Below are positions 15,565 to 16,294 of a DNA stretch of 16,294 nt, piece by piece. The notes beneath the pieces were generated by a model. The model was not told the origin of the DNA. It saw only the letters and a program-made list of their open reading frames with translations, and searched no databases. Numbering within the stretch: the first letter of the stretch is position 1; every line of letters starts with the position of its first letter. Both the position numbers and the translations under genes were made by a program. Origin of the DNA: Thermoplasmata archaeon (GTDB taxonomy: Archaea > Thermoplasmatota > Thermoplasmata > Thermoplasmatales > Thermoplasmataceae); NCBI GenBank assembly GCA_021799315.1, contig JAJZAR010000023.1, positions 1-16,294 of the forward strand, read 5' to 3'.

Positions 15565-15595
15565 TCGTTGTATCGTACTGGGTAATCCCTGAACG

Positions 15596-15605
15596 ATTAT
15601 AAAAG
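15596..15605 (-). promoter_or_regulatory. TATA box of tRNA-Asp
   Basis: CTTTTATAAT on the minus strand, centred about 37 bases upstream of the first tRNA base, predicts a start with a 5' leader of about 12 bases for RNase P to remove. Confidence 0.6.
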
Positions 15606-15670
15606 TTATCAAAAATGCACAATCTTTATCGCGGGCTCGGTAGAACTCCAGTTACTCTCTAAGGATTATA

Positions 15671-15746
15671 ATTCAATTTAATCTATGTAGACAATTGAAT
15701 AAATTTGAATAAATAAACCGGGAAATTACTTATATAAAGTTGTCTA
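15671..15746 (+). promoter_or_regulatory. Repeat-rich promoter of the small membrane ORF
   Basis: This stretch holds several nested signals: an eight-base inverted repeat (ATTCAATT 15671-15678, AATTGAAT 15693-15700), a perfect tandem direct repeat of TTGAATAAAT (15695-15704 and 15705-15714), a strong TATA box TTATATAAAG (15730-15739), and a seven-base inverted repeat TAGACAA (15688-15694) / TTGTCTA (15740-15746) that brackets the TATA box. A start near 15760 is expected. The pattern suggests regulator binding, but no regulator is identified. Confidence 0.5.
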
Positions 15747-15778
15747 TAGAAACATATTGCAAGAAATAAATTCAGATA

Positions 15779-15810
15779 ATGAGCAAGGAATGAGTACGAG
15801 GTGGTTATGA
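15779..15810 (+). other. Two chained mini-ORFs before the ORF at 15807
   Basis: ATG 15779 opens a four-codon frame (MSKE, stop 15791-15793). Its stop overlaps by ATGA a second ATG at 15790 with six codons (MSTRWL, stop 15808-15810), which in turn overlaps by ATGA the ATG at 15807. All three would lie in the mRNA leader predicted from the TATA box at 15730. Confidence 0.4.
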
Positions 15811-15953
15811 ACCAATGTCTATATCTCTCAAACGTAGCTCCTTTTGGAGGAGAAAAGGCGGTAGGATCAGGAATTGTATTTGTAGGGTTGATCGTTTTTG
15901 TATATCAGGGATATAAACAGAAGTTCAATCAATTAAAACTCAGCCATTTATAA
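15807..15953 (+). CDS. Small single-helix membrane protein
   Basis: A 48-residue ORF: a short N-terminal segment, one predicted membrane helix (about 18-34, GSGIVFVGLIVFVYQGY) and a basic C-terminal tail (KQKFNQLKLSHL). It is not a family I recognise. Support for coding comes from a GAGGTGG ribosome-binding motif just before the ATG, the strong TATA box at 15730-15739, and T tracts (15969-15974, 15981-15985) after the stop. By size and shape it could be an accessory subunit of a membrane complex. It is followed by another small one-helix ORF, and the two may work together or may be remains of one gene. Confidence 0.5.
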   Translation: MNQCLYLSNVAPFGGEKAVGSGIVFVGLIVFVYQGYKQKFNQLKLSHL

Positions 15954-16006
15954 TGTAGCATGGCTCACTTTTTTGTCTGCTTTTTCTATAGTACCTCGAG
16001 TCTAAA

Positions 16007-16183
16007 TTGACTGGTAGAACCCATATTATAAGGTACTCTCTTGATCTGTATGGCATAATTGCTTATGGCGTTGTATTCTGGGTTATCGCACAGATTTCAG
16101 CACCAAGGAGCAAAATAGGAGATCTGGAAGGATTGATAGAAAGAGCACCAAAACAGGATAACGATCCTGCTACTGAGGCATAG
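16007..16183 (+). CDS. Small membrane ORF with TTG start, possibly a gene fragment
   Basis: A 58-residue frame with one predicted membrane helix (about 14-28, GIIAYGVVFWVIAQI) and a charged, helical tail (PRSKIGDLEGLIERAPKQDN). No ATG exists in the frame; TTG 16007 is the only canonical start after an in-frame stop at 15989-15991, and it has no clear ribosome-binding site. The composition is clearly protein-like. A frame starting at ATG 15960 (MAHFFVCFF) covers the upstream part in a different phase, so a frameshifted gene is possible. Family unknown. Confidence 0.42.
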   Translation: MTGRTHIIRYSLDLYGIIAYGVVFWVIAQISAPRSKIGDLEGLIERAPKQDNDPATEA

Positions 16184-16232
16184 TTCCAATAAATTTTTTA
16201 AACTTCTAAATACTTTTTTATTATACGGATAC

Positions 16233-16294
16233 ATGGAACAATTTCCATTTTATATTGGTGTTCTTGGTGGAGCAAATCCAAAGGATGAATATCT
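16233..16294 (+). CDS. 5' end of an unidentified gene, cut by the right edge
   Basis: ATG 16233 opens a frame that runs to the window end with the residues MEQFPFYIGVLGGANPKDEY. The IGVLGGANP segment resembles the first strand and glycine-rich turn of a Rossmann-like nucleotide-binding protein, for instance the LOG family, but 20 residues are too few to decide. A CTAAATAC element about 24 bases upstream could be the TATA box of a leaderless mRNA. Confidence 0.5.
   Translation, partial: MEQFPFYIGVLGGANPKDEY

Noticed and set aside
1..16294. CRISPR array, insertion sequence or prophage
   Set aside because: No regularly spaced repeats, transposase, integrase or terminal inverted repeats with target duplications are visible anywhere in the window.

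Overview
The window looks archaeal and is most likely from the Thermoplasmatales (Ferroplasma, Cuniculiplasma or Thermoplasma type); the order-level placement is inference. The archaeal signs are a Rpo7-Spt4-dephospho-CoA kinase-S24e-S27ae cluster, a tRNA-Asp without an encoded CCA end, DUF2175 and DUF763 genes, AT-rich TATA boxes about 25 bases before several start codons (leaderless transcripts), and no rRNA, CRISPR array or insertion sequence.

Layout. Bases 1-3972 (+) hold a tightly overlapping operon: a polytopic membrane protein (possibly cut by the left edge), a MoxR AAA+ ATPase, a DUF58 protein with a von Willebrand A-like domain, and a six-helix membrane protein. Next come a small HicB-like ORF (4056-4211) and a sequon-rich, membrane-anchored surface protein (4291-5274). 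On the minus strand, convergent with it, is a small three-helix membrane protein overlapped by ATGA with a two-winged-helix regulator. Bases 6103-11211 (-) encode one very long Lhr-type helicase (about 1,700 residues), preceded by a DUF763 protein (-). Its conserved N-terminus lies upstream of the first canonical start codon, so an AUU start on a leaderless mRNA is the best reading. A gene-poor gap of about 450 bases follows, then DUF2175 (+), and then, convergent and on the minus strand, the information-processing operon rpo7-spt4-DUF359 kinase-rps24e-rps27ae, which is transcribed right to left from about 14960.

The right end (14935-16294) is mostly non-coding: one doubtful 37-codon ORF, tRNA-Asp(GTC) on the minus strand, an elaborate promoter region with repeats, two small single-helix membrane ORFs, and the start of another gene cut by the right edge.

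How the genes fit together: the left block looks like envelope-protein maturation or quality control (MoxR with DUF58 and membrane partners). The middle block looks like nucleic-acid maintenance (Lhr plus DUF763, which carries a helix-hairpin-helix-like segment). The right block is core transcription and translation. The least explained items are the non-canonical Lhr start with its long C-terminal half and DUF763 neighbour, the unfused membrane protein/regulator pair, and the repeat-rich promoter with chained mini-ORFs before the small membrane protein at 15807.
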